DNA from: Leucobacter chinensis
GTDB taxonomy: Bacteria > Actinomycetota > Actinomycetes > Actinomycetales > Microbacteriaceae
Direction of reading: 5' to 3'
NCBI RefSeq assembly: GCF_019049105.1
Contig: NZ_JAHQZR010000003.1
Location: 1-64,000 of the forward strand
Length of the DNA: 64,000 bases
The notes beneath the pieces were generated by a model, which was given only the letters and a program-made list of their open reading frames with translations, had not been told where the DNA came from and did not search any database. The position numbers and the translations under genes are program-made. The first letter of the stretch is position 1. Every line of letters begins with the position of its first letter. Below, piece by piece: positions 43,606 through 52,628 of the stretch.

Positions 43606-44701
43606 GGTGCTTTACGAACTGCGCGGTGCGGCGCTTGCGCCCGAACGTCTGCAAGGTCATTGCTTCAAGATCAGCACGACTCATTGCCGGGTTCCCTTCT
43701 CCGATGAAGCGAGCGGCATTTCTGATCTCTACCGGGCTGATTCGGGTGAATGGACGATCCACGTCGCTCCCGTTGGGGCGGAACTCTGCCCAGGTGCCAG
43801 CAACGATCGAATCGGGCCATACGAACTTGTCTGCATCCACGTTCAGACCAGACGCAGCAATCTGTCGCGTAATTTGTCCCCGACGCTTGGAGTGGAGCTT
43901 GTTCATCCCAAACGATGCCGCGACCAACTCAGCCAAACGATCGATATGGATCGGTCCTTCGAACTCTGCAATCTCAACTGCAACAGCCCTGACCTGCTCT
44001 TTGGCGGCCTTCTTAGGTAGGTCGTCGAGCACTGAAGTGTCTCCCACCAGCACGATGGTCCAGGCCTCGAACGCGGAGCGCTCAGAGCCGATCCGAGGTG
44101 TCTCCGCTGCATTCCTGCGAATCAGCATGCTCGGATCAGGTGTCACTTCCTCGTCAGAGGGCGCAGGATCAATCTGCTCGTCTGCGGGGTCGCTCTCAGC
44201 CGTTACCGCCACCGGAACAATCACATCCGCCGAAACTGGCGGGCTCGTGACGCCAGATTCTCTTGCAACCTCTTCAAGCGCCGCCAGTCGCAACTTCTCG
44301 GCGCGCACGAGACCTTCACGATCGTTGAAGTGCTCGAGCAGCCGTACGACAAAGTCATGCGTGCGCCAGGCATCAAGTATGTTGAGTTCGTCTCCGTGAG
44401 CCCAGCGATTACGCATGATTCTTAACTCGCTGCCCAGGGTGCTCACGATTCGAGTCCGCGGATCATCAAATGGGAAGCCGAGCCCTCCGAGTCGTTCTGT
44501 CAGCATTCGCAACTGCGCTTGAAGATCCAAGAGCGAGTACTGCTTGTTTGCGTATCCTTTGGCGTTATCCAGCTCCCGCAGAATGACGGGCCATTCCAAG
44601 CCTTGTAGTGAAGAGGACAGCCGAGTAGCAATGATGACGTTGAGACGACCAGCAAGCAGATCGAGACCGTCCTGCACGGATCCACGAGGGTTGAACTTCA
44701 C
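43583..44701 (-). CDS. HEPN (Swt1-like) and DUF3320 two-domain protein
   Basis: A 372-residue protein with two recognisable ends. The N-terminal 110 residues form an all-helical Swt1-like HEPN domain with the RNase motif RxxxxH as R97-N-R-W-A-H102. Residues about 245-290 (FEGPIHIDRLAELVAASFGM) match DUF3320, which normally sits at the end of large DUF4011/AAA proteins. The middle is an acidic, Pro-rich linker. HEPN domains with RxxxxH cut RNA as toxins or abortive-infection effectors. The GTG start shares its G with the helicase TAG stop (TAGTG), so translation is coupled. Domain names are from memory of the families; function is inferred. Confidence 0.75.
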   Translation of the reverse strand: MKFNPRGSVQDGLDLLAGRLNVIIATRLSSSLQGLEWPVILRELDNAKGYANKQYSLLDLQAQLRMLTERLGGLGFPFDDPRTRIVSTLGSELRIMRNRWAHGDELNILDAWRTHDFVVRLLEHFNDREGLVRAEKLRLAALEEVARESGVTSPPVSADVIVPVAVTAESDPADEQIDPAPSDEEVTPDPSMLIRRNAAETPRIGSERSAFEAWTIVLVGDTSVLDDLPKKAAKEQVRAVAVEIAEFEGPIHIDRLAELVAASFGMNKLHSKRRGQITRQIAASGLNVDADKFVWPDSIVAGTWAEFRPNGSDVDRPFTRISPVEIRNAARFIGEGNPAMSRADLEAMTLQTFGRKRRTAQFVKHLARALDG

Positions 44702-47700
44702 TACTCAGCCTTTCCTTTCACTGCCATCCAAGCAACCAAGCGAACTTCACCCTCGCTGATGTCAGGCAATGGTTCTACCTTGGGAGGCGGCTGGATACCG
44801 GCTGCAGCAACCTCAGCTGCGATAAGTGAGATTCGGTCGATATTTGTGTTGCCGTCACGTATTGCAGCACGCACGGCTTTTGCGACTTTCGCAGAGGGCA
44901 CACTGCGCAGCTGACGCAGTAGGAAGCGCTGCTCTTCACTTCCAAGAAACCCGCCATGCTCGCGAACCAGGTCCGATGCGTCACGGAACGACTTAGGCGC
45001 GTCAGCCTGGAGATTGTTTGGGTCAGTGAGGTCTTGCCACATTTCGAAGACGTTTTGCTTGGCCAGTTGCCAGGCATCAAAGGCGCGATCGTAGACCTCA
45101 TCGTTCATCCACCGTGGTCGATCTGCGTCATCTGGATCGGCAGCCACCAAACTCTGCAGCGTATCGGTGCTGACGTTTTGTGCATCTTCTGAGTCGATCG
45201 TCCAGTCGTCATTCACCGCTACATACCGAAACCAGGGTTGTGGGTGGTTTGCGATCTTGACGCAGAACACGTATCCGTTGCCAGCAACGTGTGGATTCTC
45301 GAAGCCACTTCCTGAGCCATAAGGGAGATCAATGATCTCTCGTCGAAGTACCGGGTCATGTTGGAACGCGTTGTATAGCCTGCGCCGGTACTCCTCGCCA
45401 GAGAGTGCCGCGCTGCTTCCACGATTGTCGAGAAGTTCTTCGATGTGCTCTATCGCATCATCTCTGTCGGCGAGAATCACTTCGGTACCGGCTTTTCGGC
45501 CGGGCAGGACCTGCCCCGTGCCCACAGCAGCTTCAGCTTGCGCGAGCTTTCGTTCGAGTGTCGCTTCGAGTTTGAGGAGTTCGTCAAGACGTTCTGCGGG
45601 GAAGAACAGCCCCATTTGCACAGTGTCGTGTTTGCTGCCGATACGGTCAACGCGACCGTGGCGTTGCACGATGCGCATGGGGTTCCAGGGCAGGTCATAG
45701 TTGATCATCTGCCCGGCTTGTTGCAAGTTCACACCTTCAGCAAGCACGTCTGTGGTGAGTAGGATGTCGAACTTATCTTCTGCGGTGGGGCGACCGTCAT
45801 CCGTAAGTCGACTTGCAGTTTCTGGCGCGAATCCTTCAATGGTTGCGGCACGGCCTCCCATGTCGACACCACCGTGTTTCCCTGCGCGTTGCACAGACGC
45901 ATATGCGCCCATGATTGGCGGCGCTACACGGTTCTTGTAAAGCTCCAAGGGTGACCCTTCGGGCGCGGCCTGTACAGCTGCGGAGACTTCTTCGTGGAGC
46001 GCAGTGATTGTGTCGGAATAAGTCGAGAACACGATCACTTTTCGTCTGTCACTTGCAGGAACGCCGCGGGGATCGACCCGTTGCGAGGCTTCGGCGATGC
46101 GAGTGAGTTCTGTCACGAGACGCGCAGACTTGAGTTCGCCGTCTGCGATCGTCGCAGCCGTGAGCCCACGTAGCTCATCCAACAGTACGAGATCCCCTTG
46201 CACATCTTCAGTAAGCGCGTCGCTATGAAAAAGACTTGCAGGCATCGCGTCACTCGCATCATCCTCGTCAAGTTCTGCAACAAACGTGTCGAGGTCATCC
46301 GACTCAGAGGATCCCCACTCTCTGAGCGCCTCGCCTTGCAACACAAAGCCCTTGTTGAGCGCCGCAAGAAATACTTCATGTGTCTTGATAAGCGTGGTGA
46401 GCGTGCTGTGTAGCGCTTGCGGGCTGCTCTCCAGACGTTTTAGCAGAGCGGATCGCAGCAGACCGGCGTTGCTGATCTGATACCCCTCAAGTTCACGGTT
46501 GATCGAGTATGCACTCGATGTGTAGCGCGCGAGCATGAGTCGGTGTGGGTCGCGGGTGCGCCGGTCGTATGAGGCATAGATGTCTTCGTCATCGGGGCGA
46601 TCAAGCGCGTACACCATGCGGTCGATAAGTTCGATTGCGCTCGCATCGAGTTCGTAATCGATACGTCGCACCTTTGGCTGCGGAAACCGAATCAGCATGG
46701 GTTGCCCGTTCGGACCGGTGATTTGTTCGTTCGGGTATTGCTCTTTGACAAATTTTCGGGTGCGGCGAACGGCTACCTGATCCATTAGGTCAAACAAGTG
46801 CTCAGGGGTGAGATTCTCTGGATCAAGTGCTTGAGCCTGCCGGATGTACTGGCGAATGCTTGGGATTCCTATCCCTGCGAAATGTGCATCGTCTCGCACA
46901 AAGTATTTGATCAAGGTTTCAAGATCAGTGAGGCTGTTATTTACCGGTGTCGCCGTCAGCAACACGACCTTCTTAGGATATTTGCCTCCAAGAATCACTC
47001 GGTCAACAGCCTCGGATCTGGCAGCTGCTGCATTTCGTAAGTTGTGCGCTTCATCAATGACGACCAGTGCGTACTCTTCGATTCGTGCTGAAAAGTGTGG
47101 ATAGTCCTTGTGCGATGGATCCATCTTGTTGCGGATCTCTTCGTAGGAGTAGACGTCGGTGAGCCGAAACCCGTGCTTGTCTAGGAATGGCTCCCACATG
47201 CCCTTTTTGAGCGCGGCAGGAGCGATGATGAGTACTCGCTGACGTTGTTCTTCTGTGGCCCGGTGCACGATTTCACCGGCAAGATAAGTTTTGCCGAGGC
47301 CAACCTCGTCAGCCACGAGCACGCCTCCGAGGCTGTCGAGCAGTCGTTCCATACGTGCCACGCCATCGCTTTGGAACTGTGTTAGCCCAAAGGCGGTGAC
47401 GGGGGTGCTTTCTTCGTCAAGGTGCCCGTTGTAAAGTTCCCACAGCATCCGAAGAAAGATGCTCCAGGGTTGGTGTTCATCCCACTGGTGTTCATAAAGC
47501 GCGGCGAGATCGTAGGGGTCGCTTTGTCGCCAGTAGTATTCGAACCAGTCGACAACCTTCGCGGCATGGTGCTGGTCACCTGCGGGGTAGCCAAGGTTCA
47601 GTTCAGCGTTGAGATTCATCCCCGCATAGGTCAGGTTGCTTGATCCTGCGAGCACTGCTCGCATCGGGGGCTGATCTGAAATGAAGGCTTTTCCATGGAG

Positions 47701-48144
47701 GAACCCGTCAGTGTAGCGCCGCACCTCAATCTTTGCTTTACCCGTCGGGTCGACGGCGCGAAGCCACTCAACCATGCGTTTCGCTTCTTTAGTAGTTTCG
47801 CGATCAAACCCCATAGTGTCGCGTTCCACGCGCAACCATGCCTCATGGGTGTGCAGTGCAGCATCAATTCTCTGGTCGTAGTCAGCGTCTTGGGCCGCAA
47901 GTGCGCGGACCGCGTCTTGGTCGGGCTCTGCGCCCAGGAGCAGTCGAACCCGGGGGGCCTGTTCTAGTTCGTCAGCGATTACCGAGAACCCTGCAGGGTT
48001 AATGTAGGCGGTCGCGATAGCAAGTGGCGGCGCCTCGGCAGCATGTTCTCGAAGTGCGCGAAACAGTCGCGTGACTTCACTGCCAACCGTCATCCCAAGG
48101 TCGGGGCGGTTCGTAGCAAACGCTGGTAGATAGTCGTGGGTCAT
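44701..48144 (-). CDS. SNF2-family helicase with N-terminal phospholipase-D-like domain
   Basis: A 1147-residue fusion. Residues 1-200 hold a PLD-type HKD motif: H150-x-K152 in FLHGKAFI, with GSSNLTYAG (N170) behind it. Then comes a SNF2 ATPase core: ADEVGLGKT (278-286), ALVVIDEAHNLR with D364-E-A-H367, and the C-terminal lobe LTTDVLAEGVNLQ and WNPMRIVQRHGRVDRIG. The start is the ATG at 48144, overlapping the MTase stop (ATGA); an in-frame start 21 codons upstream is less likely. In DISARM, related activities (PLD protein DrmC and SNF2 protein DrmD) are separate genes; here they are one chain. It probably translocates on foreign DNA and may cleave it. Confidence 0.9.
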   Translation of the reverse strand: MTHDYLPAFATNRPDLGMTVGSEVTRLFRALREHAAEAPPLAIATAYINPAGFSVIADELEQAPRVRLLLGAEPDQDAVRALAAQDADYDQRIDAALHTHEAWLRVERDTMGFDRETTKEAKRMVEWLRAVDPTGKAKIEVRRYTDGFLHGKAFISDQPPMRAVLAGSSNLTYAGMNLNAELNLGYPAGDQHHAAKVVDWFEYYWRQSDPYDLAALYEHQWDEHQPWSIFLRMLWELYNGHLDEESTPVTAFGLTQFQSDGVARMERLLDSLGGVLVADEVGLGKTYLAGEIVHRATEEQRQRVLIIAPAALKKGMWEPFLDKHGFRLTDVYSYEEIRNKMDPSHKDYPHFSARIEEYALVVIDEAHNLRNAAAARSEAVDRVILGGKYPKKVVLLTATPVNNSLTDLETLIKYFVRDDAHFAGIGIPSIRQYIRQAQALDPENLTPEHLFDLMDQVAVRRTRKFVKEQYPNEQITGPNGQPMLIRFPQPKVRRIDYELDASAIELIDRMVYALDRPDDEDIYASYDRRTRDPHRLMLARYTSSAYSINRELEGYQISNAGLLRSALLKRLESSPQALHSTLTTLIKTHEVFLAALNKGFVLQGEALREWGSSESDDLDTFVAELDEDDASDAMPASLFHSDALTEDVQGDLVLLDELRGLTAATIADGELKSARLVTELTRIAEASQRVDPRGVPASDRRKVIVFSTYSDTITALHEEVSAAVQAAPEGSPLELYKNRVAPPIMGAYASVQRAGKHGGVDMGGRAATIEGFAPETASRLTDDGRPTAEDKFDILLTTDVLAEGVNLQQAGQMINYDLPWNPMRIVQRHGRVDRIGSKHDTVQMGLFFPAERLDELLKLEATLERKLAQAEAAVGTGQVLPGRKAGTEVILADRDDAIEHIEELLDNRGSSAALSGEEYRRRLYNAFQHDPVLRREIIDLPYGSGSGFENPHVAGNGYVFCVKIANHPQPWFRYVAVNDDWTIDSEDAQNVSTDTLQSLVAADPDDADRPRWMNDEVYDRAFDAWQLAKQNVFEMWQDLTDPNNLQADAPKSFRDASDLVREHGGFLGSEEQRFLLRQLRSVPSAKVAKAVRAAIRDGNTNIDRISLIAAEVAAAGIQPPPKVEPLPDISEGEVRLVAWMAVKGKAE

Positions 48145-51100
48145 TGCTTCACTTTCCACGCCCGGTAATGTGCGAGCACCGCTGTTAACCTCGGTTCGAA
48201 ATCCCAACCTCGATGGAATGTCGAGAACACATGCTCGACCTGATCTTCGGAAAGCTCATACAGCAGCGACACGAGCGCGTCGAGCTCGGTCACGAGAGCT
48301 TCTTTCATAGCGGGGGAATCAACTGAGCCGACAGGAACACCTACAGCTGCGGCCCATTCGGCGTAACGCTCGTCAACAGCCGCCAGTCGTCCGGCGATCT
48401 CGACCACCCTTGCTCCGCATGGGGAGGTCAGATCTATCGATGGAACTGGGCTAGCGTTCAGGAGTTCAAAGGACAATGTGAGTTCAACCCAACGACGCAT
48501 GAACCAGTCAAACGGAATGCTAGCCATGATGCCGAGTAGCGCCGCTTCGCTGCGCTCATCGCCTTGCCGTCGAACAAGCACAGGTGCTTTGTGAGTCGCC
48601 GAGGTCCCCGGTGGGATAAGTGTCGCGATAGTTGTGCGGGTGTTTGTTTGGTTTGTCACGTCCCTGAACGCGATGCGAGGACGGTCTAATGGCAATTCGC
48701 CGTTCTCGAAATCAACTCGATAGTAGGCGGACCTCGCTGTTCGCACCGCACGCTCAAGCTTGTTTTCAAGGTGTGCACGCAAGACTTTGGGTCCGGAGTA
48801 GGCGTAGGGGTCGCCCGCATCTGGGTCCCACAGGTTGAAGGATGCTCCGGCGTACACGGGAACACGACCCCGAGCATCATCAACGTCAAACTCAAGCAGC
48901 TTCTTGTCGCTCGTCGCGTTCAGGTCTCCTTGGACCGGACGGAACTCCCAGTCCTCCCGCGCGTCATCGAAGCGGGGTTGTTGCTTCATCAACCGGAAGA
49001 TTTCAGCTGACTTCGGGTCAGGGATCAACGGAAACGCCGCTGTTGACGACCACTCAACAAACTCTGTGGTGGGCACCTCTGCGACGGAGGCTGCGTGTTC
49101 GATGAAGTCCTTCTCGTTGCCGAACGGGCCCGCGAATCGCACTACGCTTTCACCGCCCCGTTCCGCCACCGTCAGTCCAACGGTGTACTGGCCATGCACT
49201 CCTTCAAATATCCACTTGTTGGTGTTGATGAGGAAACAAACGTCAGCGAACGACCCCTCTTCCAGGACTTGCTGACGCCAGCGTGCGAGCGCCGAGCCTG
49301 AGAGTGCACCGCGAGGCAACACGACCGCGGACCTGCCCCCTTCTCGAAGCAGCTGCCAGTTGCGCCATGCAAATGCCTGATAGAGATCAAGGTGCGCCGC
49401 TCCAAGCCCGAGGAACGGCCCGGATGCGACAGCACTCCGCTGCAAATCCACGGCCTCAATCTCTTGCCGATACTCAACTTCCAGATCGGGCCTTCCTGCC
49501 CTGAATTCCTTGAGGGCTGCCTGTCTTGCAGCTTGTCGCAGTCCTCGCAGTTTAGGAATCCGTAACCCCCACCATTGGTGTTCTTCAACGTGGAGCTTCT
49601 CCCAGGGTGGGTTTCCGAGGAGCACGTCGAATCCAGGGTTTTCCCGAATGAACACTTCAGGGAAGAGATACGGCATGTGTGCAGGGTTGAGTTGTTGTGT
49701 GGCCTCTTCGACTTCACGCTGTTCCGTGAGCCTGGTCAGATCTTCTTCAGTGAGCACGGTGCCCGCCTCTACTCTACCGATGCGAGCCGCGACCGCCGCG
49801 TCAAATATCTTGCGGGTTGGCTCCGCGGCCTGTCTAGCGTCAGTGAGCAGCTGAGCGGCTTCTTCTGCCTGCGCTTTATCTGCCTCATCTGCATTGGCGA
49901 GATCAACGAGAAGCACCTTGGAGGTCGCCAAGCCGTTCAAGATGATCTCATCGAAGAATGAAACCTGACCTGGGTCGCGCTTTGGCTGCAGTGCGTCGAG
50001 CGCTTCACCAACCGTGCCGATACCAGTGAGGCTGTTGGCGCAGACCAGCCCATGATCAAGGTTCGACATTGGTAAACCTGGAACGAAGGTATGGATCCAT
50101 ATCGCAAGTCGCGCCAGCTCCACTGCAAGTGGGTTGATGTCTAGTCCGTAGACACAGCGTCTGGCGATCTGACGACGCAGCAGGCTCACCTCGTCCACTT
50201 CAGCCTTTGCTACCTCGTCGTCACCGAGCATGTCTTTTGCGACACCTGCAAGACGAATAAGTTCCTGACGAACCCCTGCAACATCGTGCTCGGTGAGGAA
50301 GCTGCGCATCATCGCTTCGATCTTGTCCACTGCTGCGACTAAGAAGTGCCCTGATCCCATTGCAAGATCTGCGACACGGAAGTCGAAGAACTCGCGTGCC
50401 GCGCGCACCTCATCACCTGAGCGTAGATAACCGTCGATCTTTTGCAGGTGCTTGTGGAGAGCAGGTTTGACCGACCGATCAATGAGGTGGTCAACAACCA
50501 CCTTGGGGGTGAAATATGACCCTGTGGCTTTACGTTCACCTGAAGCGGAGTGGAAGTACACGCTCCCCCGAGGGGCTTTTACCACTTCATCGGGTTTTGC
50601 CGGAACCCAAGCATCATTCTTGTCAGTAGTGAGATCTGTATCCGCTAACGAGAGTGAGCTTTCAAGCAGACCCTCGTAGATGGTTCCAAATTCGCGAACG
50701 CTCAGAGAGCGGAAATCAACGGGGCCCGGAACATCGTCTTCGCTAATGTCAACTAGCAGGCTTTTGAGCGCAGGTCCAAGTACCGAGTCTGGGACACTGA
50801 GCTTCGCAATTAACGACCCTTCAATGCTTCTCGCTGGGTCAGCAGCGAAAAGACCTCCGTTGTATGCAGGTACATTCCACAGCGGATTTCCCTGGTCTAT
50901 TGCGTTCCAGACTTGCACGAGGTCGAACCAAATCGATGCAGCATCAGGACTGAAACTCGCGACGTCAGTTTCCATGTCACGTTGCGCGATCGTCTTCAAA
51001 CTGTTTGCGTCATAACGTTCGTTTCGTCCTGCAGGAAGGAGTTGTCGATCCTCTGCGTAAGCCTGAAAGAGCAAACGGAAAAGTATGCGCAATGTTAGTC

Positions 51101-52151
51101 GATACGCGGTTGATAGCCCTTCGGGATCAACCTGAATATCAAGTTTCGGTAGTTGCGATGCGACATACTTAGCCAACGGTGGAACTACGTCATCGTAGAT
51201 TCGCTCGCGAAGCCTCGTTCCGAGTGCTGTGGCGTATCTGTTGCTCTGTTCGAGCAGTTCTGTGGCCGTACCTTGTTTCTCGAGTGCTGCTGCAGAAAAA
51301 ATGAGTGGGAGTAGCGCTGAGTACTTGTCATCGATGGTTGAAAGATCAACTTCAAAGAACGTCTCCGTTTGGCCTTTCTGCCCGACTCCCACTCCATCGC
51401 GGCCCGGGTACAACCGGATTTGGTCCTTGCGCAGTACCAATAACCATGGCACTTCTAGACGTGACGTGACATTGAGGCCAAAAGCTACCGGAGTGAGCTG
51501 GAAGCGCGGGCTCTTCGTATCAAACTGCTCAGTCTCATCAAGCAGCACTGCGACAGCCTGCGGTGCGTCAGTGCTGGCAGAAAGCAATAGCGTGTTTCCA
51601 ACTCCCACCTTCGACTTGAACCCCAGAGCTTCGACCAGGCGGGCACCTCGTTGATGAAGCAACGGCGCGGCTTGCTCGGCCAAATCTGCCCAGTCGGAAC
51701 GCTTGGGTACATTTTCACGAATGTGATGGCTTGCGAAAAGCCCACTGTTCGTGAAACCAGAGATCGTCGTCGTCTCGAGTGCTTTCTGATAACTCGAAAA
51801 ACGTTGCCGTGCTGCAAGATCGTCGGGCTCATCAAGCACCGACTGCAGGTATCGCTCGGCCAACGACACAGGTAGCTGCAGCATGACATTCTGTGGATCG
51901 GGACCATACAAATAAGCAGTCTCACCGTAGGTCACCACAACTACGAGGGAGATCTGCTTTTTGCCACGACGGCGATTGAAGAGGCCGGAAAGAATCTCAC
52001 GCTTCGGCTGTGTAGCGGAGTGGGCAACCGCCACCTGGAACCCACCAAGACCGTCAGGGTCAGCACCGATGTAGATCTTTCCAAGCGTGATTCCAGAAGG
52101 GGCATCATTGTCGCGCCAGACGGGCGCCTGCTCGGCTACGAGTTTGAACAT
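48141..52151 (-). CDS. large DNA adenine methyltransferase-like protein (Eco57I/PglX-like class)
   Basis: A 1336-residue protein. SAM-binding motif I is DLAMGSGHF (about residue 597), followed by the catalytic NPPW (about 848) typical of N6-adenine and N4-cytosine MTases, here most like the Eco57I, DrmMI and PglX group. The large N-terminal region (1-550) and C-terminal target-recognition-like region resemble the layout of these proteins. I do not see a convincing PD-(D/E)XK nuclease motif. The ATG at 52151 follows AGGTAAGTG; a GTG immediately before is in frame. It is the first large gene of the operon, starting 184 bases after the HTH gene. Its role is probably to mark host DNA. Confidence 0.85.
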   Translation of the reverse strand: MFKLVAEQAPVWRDNDAPSGITLGKIYIGADPDGLGGFQVAVAHSATQPKREILSGLFNRRRGKKQISLVVVVTYGETAYLYGPDPQNVMLQLPVSLAERYLQSVLDEPDDLAARQRFSSYQKALETTTISGFTNSGLFASHHIRENVPKRSDWADLAEQAAPLLHQRGARLVEALGFKSKVGVGNTLLLSASTDAPQAVAVLLDETEQFDTKSPRFQLTPVAFGLNVTSRLEVPWLLVLRKDQIRLYPGRDGVGVGQKGQTETFFEVDLSTIDDKYSALLPLIFSAAALEKQGTATELLEQSNRYATALGTRLRERIYDDVVPPLAKYVASQLPKLDIQVDPEGLSTAYRLTLRILFRLLFQAYAEDRQLLPAGRNERYDANSLKTIAQRDMETDVASFSPDAASIWFDLVQVWNAIDQGNPLWNVPAYNGGLFAADPARSIEGSLIAKLSVPDSVLGPALKSLLVDISEDDVPGPVDFRSLSVREFGTIYEGLLESSLSLADTDLTTDKNDAWVPAKPDEVVKAPRGSVYFHSASGERKATGSYFTPKVVVDHLIDRSVKPALHKHLQKIDGYLRSGDEVRAAREFFDFRVADLAMGSGHFLVAAVDKIEAMMRSFLTEHDVAGVRQELIRLAGVAKDMLGDDEVAKAEVDEVSLLRRQIARRCVYGLDINPLAVELARLAIWIHTFVPGLPMSNLDHGLVCANSLTGIGTVGEALDALQPKRDPGQVSFFDEIILNGLATSKVLLVDLANADEADKAQAEEAAQLLTDARQAAEPTRKIFDAAVAARIGRVEAGTVLTEEDLTRLTEQREVEEATQQLNPAHMPYLFPEVFIRENPGFDVLLGNPPWEKLHVEEHQWWGLRIPKLRGLRQAARQAALKEFRAGRPDLEVEYRQEIEAVDLQRSAVASGPFLGLGAAHLDLYQAFAWRNWQLLREGGRSAVVLPRGALSGSALARWRQQVLEEGSFADVCFLINTNKWIFEGVHGQYTVGLTVAERGGESVVRFAGPFGNEKDFIEHAASVAEVPTTEFVEWSSTAAFPLIPDPKSAEIFRLMKQQPRFDDAREDWEFRPVQGDLNATSDKKLLEFDVDDARGRVPVYAGASFNLWDPDAGDPYAYSGPKVLRAHLENKLERAVRTARSAYYRVDFENGELPLDRPRIAFRDVTNQTNTRTTIATLIPPGTSATHKAPVLVRRQGDERSEAALLGIMASIPFDWFMRRWVELTLSFELLNASPVPSIDLTSPCGARVVEIAGRLAAVDERYAEWAAAVGVPVGSVDSPAMKEALVTELDALVSLLYELSEDQVEHVFSTFHRGWDFEPRLTAVLAHYRAWKVKQ

Positions 52152-52335
52152 CACTTACCTATCTCAATCACAACTAGTACGGGCTCGCCTGTTGCCCTTG
52201 AATACACAGACCAAGGATTGATACCGGAATTACGGGATCCAGTTTGTCCACGACGTATCCTTTCTGGGTTGGGCCTTGATCAGGCTATGGGCGACCACCG
52301 ACATTGATGTCGCAATCGGCTCTTCGGGCGGATTG

Positions 52336-52533
52336 TCAGGACGGTTTGGGCACCTCTGGTGCGGCTGTACCACCGCTGCGAACCCAGTCGTCGACCTCTG
52401 TGGCTTGGAACTTCCAGAGGCGACCGATCTTGTGGGCGGGCATGCCCTTTTCGGCGATCCAGGTATAGATGGTGTCCTTCGTGACGCCAAGGTGGGCGGC
52501 GATGTCGTCAGCAGACAGCCACGGCTCAGTCAC
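52336..52533 (-). CDS. small helix-turn-helix protein (excisionase/MerR-like)
   Basis: A 65-residue winged-HTH protein: LSADDIAAHLGVTKDTIYTW is the HTH and AHKIGRLWKFQATEVDDWV the wing and C-terminal helix of the excisionase family (HTH_17). The GTG start has GGAGG eight bases upstream. It is 184 bases before the MTase gene and on the same strand. Such proteins act as excisionases in ICEs, but also commonly open defence operons as regulators. Its position argues for the second role; both stay possible. Confidence 0.8.
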   Translation of the reverse strand: MTEPWLSADDIAAHLGVTKDTIYTWIAEKGMPAHKIGRLWKFQATEVDDWVRSGGTAAPEVPKPS

Positions 52534-52628
52534 GTTTGGTCCTCCCTCACCGGCCCCTGCGGGCCGTCACTGCCGATGATATCGAAGTTGTGCCGATTGG
52601 GCCGGGTTTTTCCGGGTGAATGTGGTTT

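Noticed and set aside
41680-52533. Straight DISARM or BREX call for the defence operon
   Set aside because: No DrmA, DrmB, BrxC, PglZ or BrxL homologue is present; only single activities overlap with those systems.
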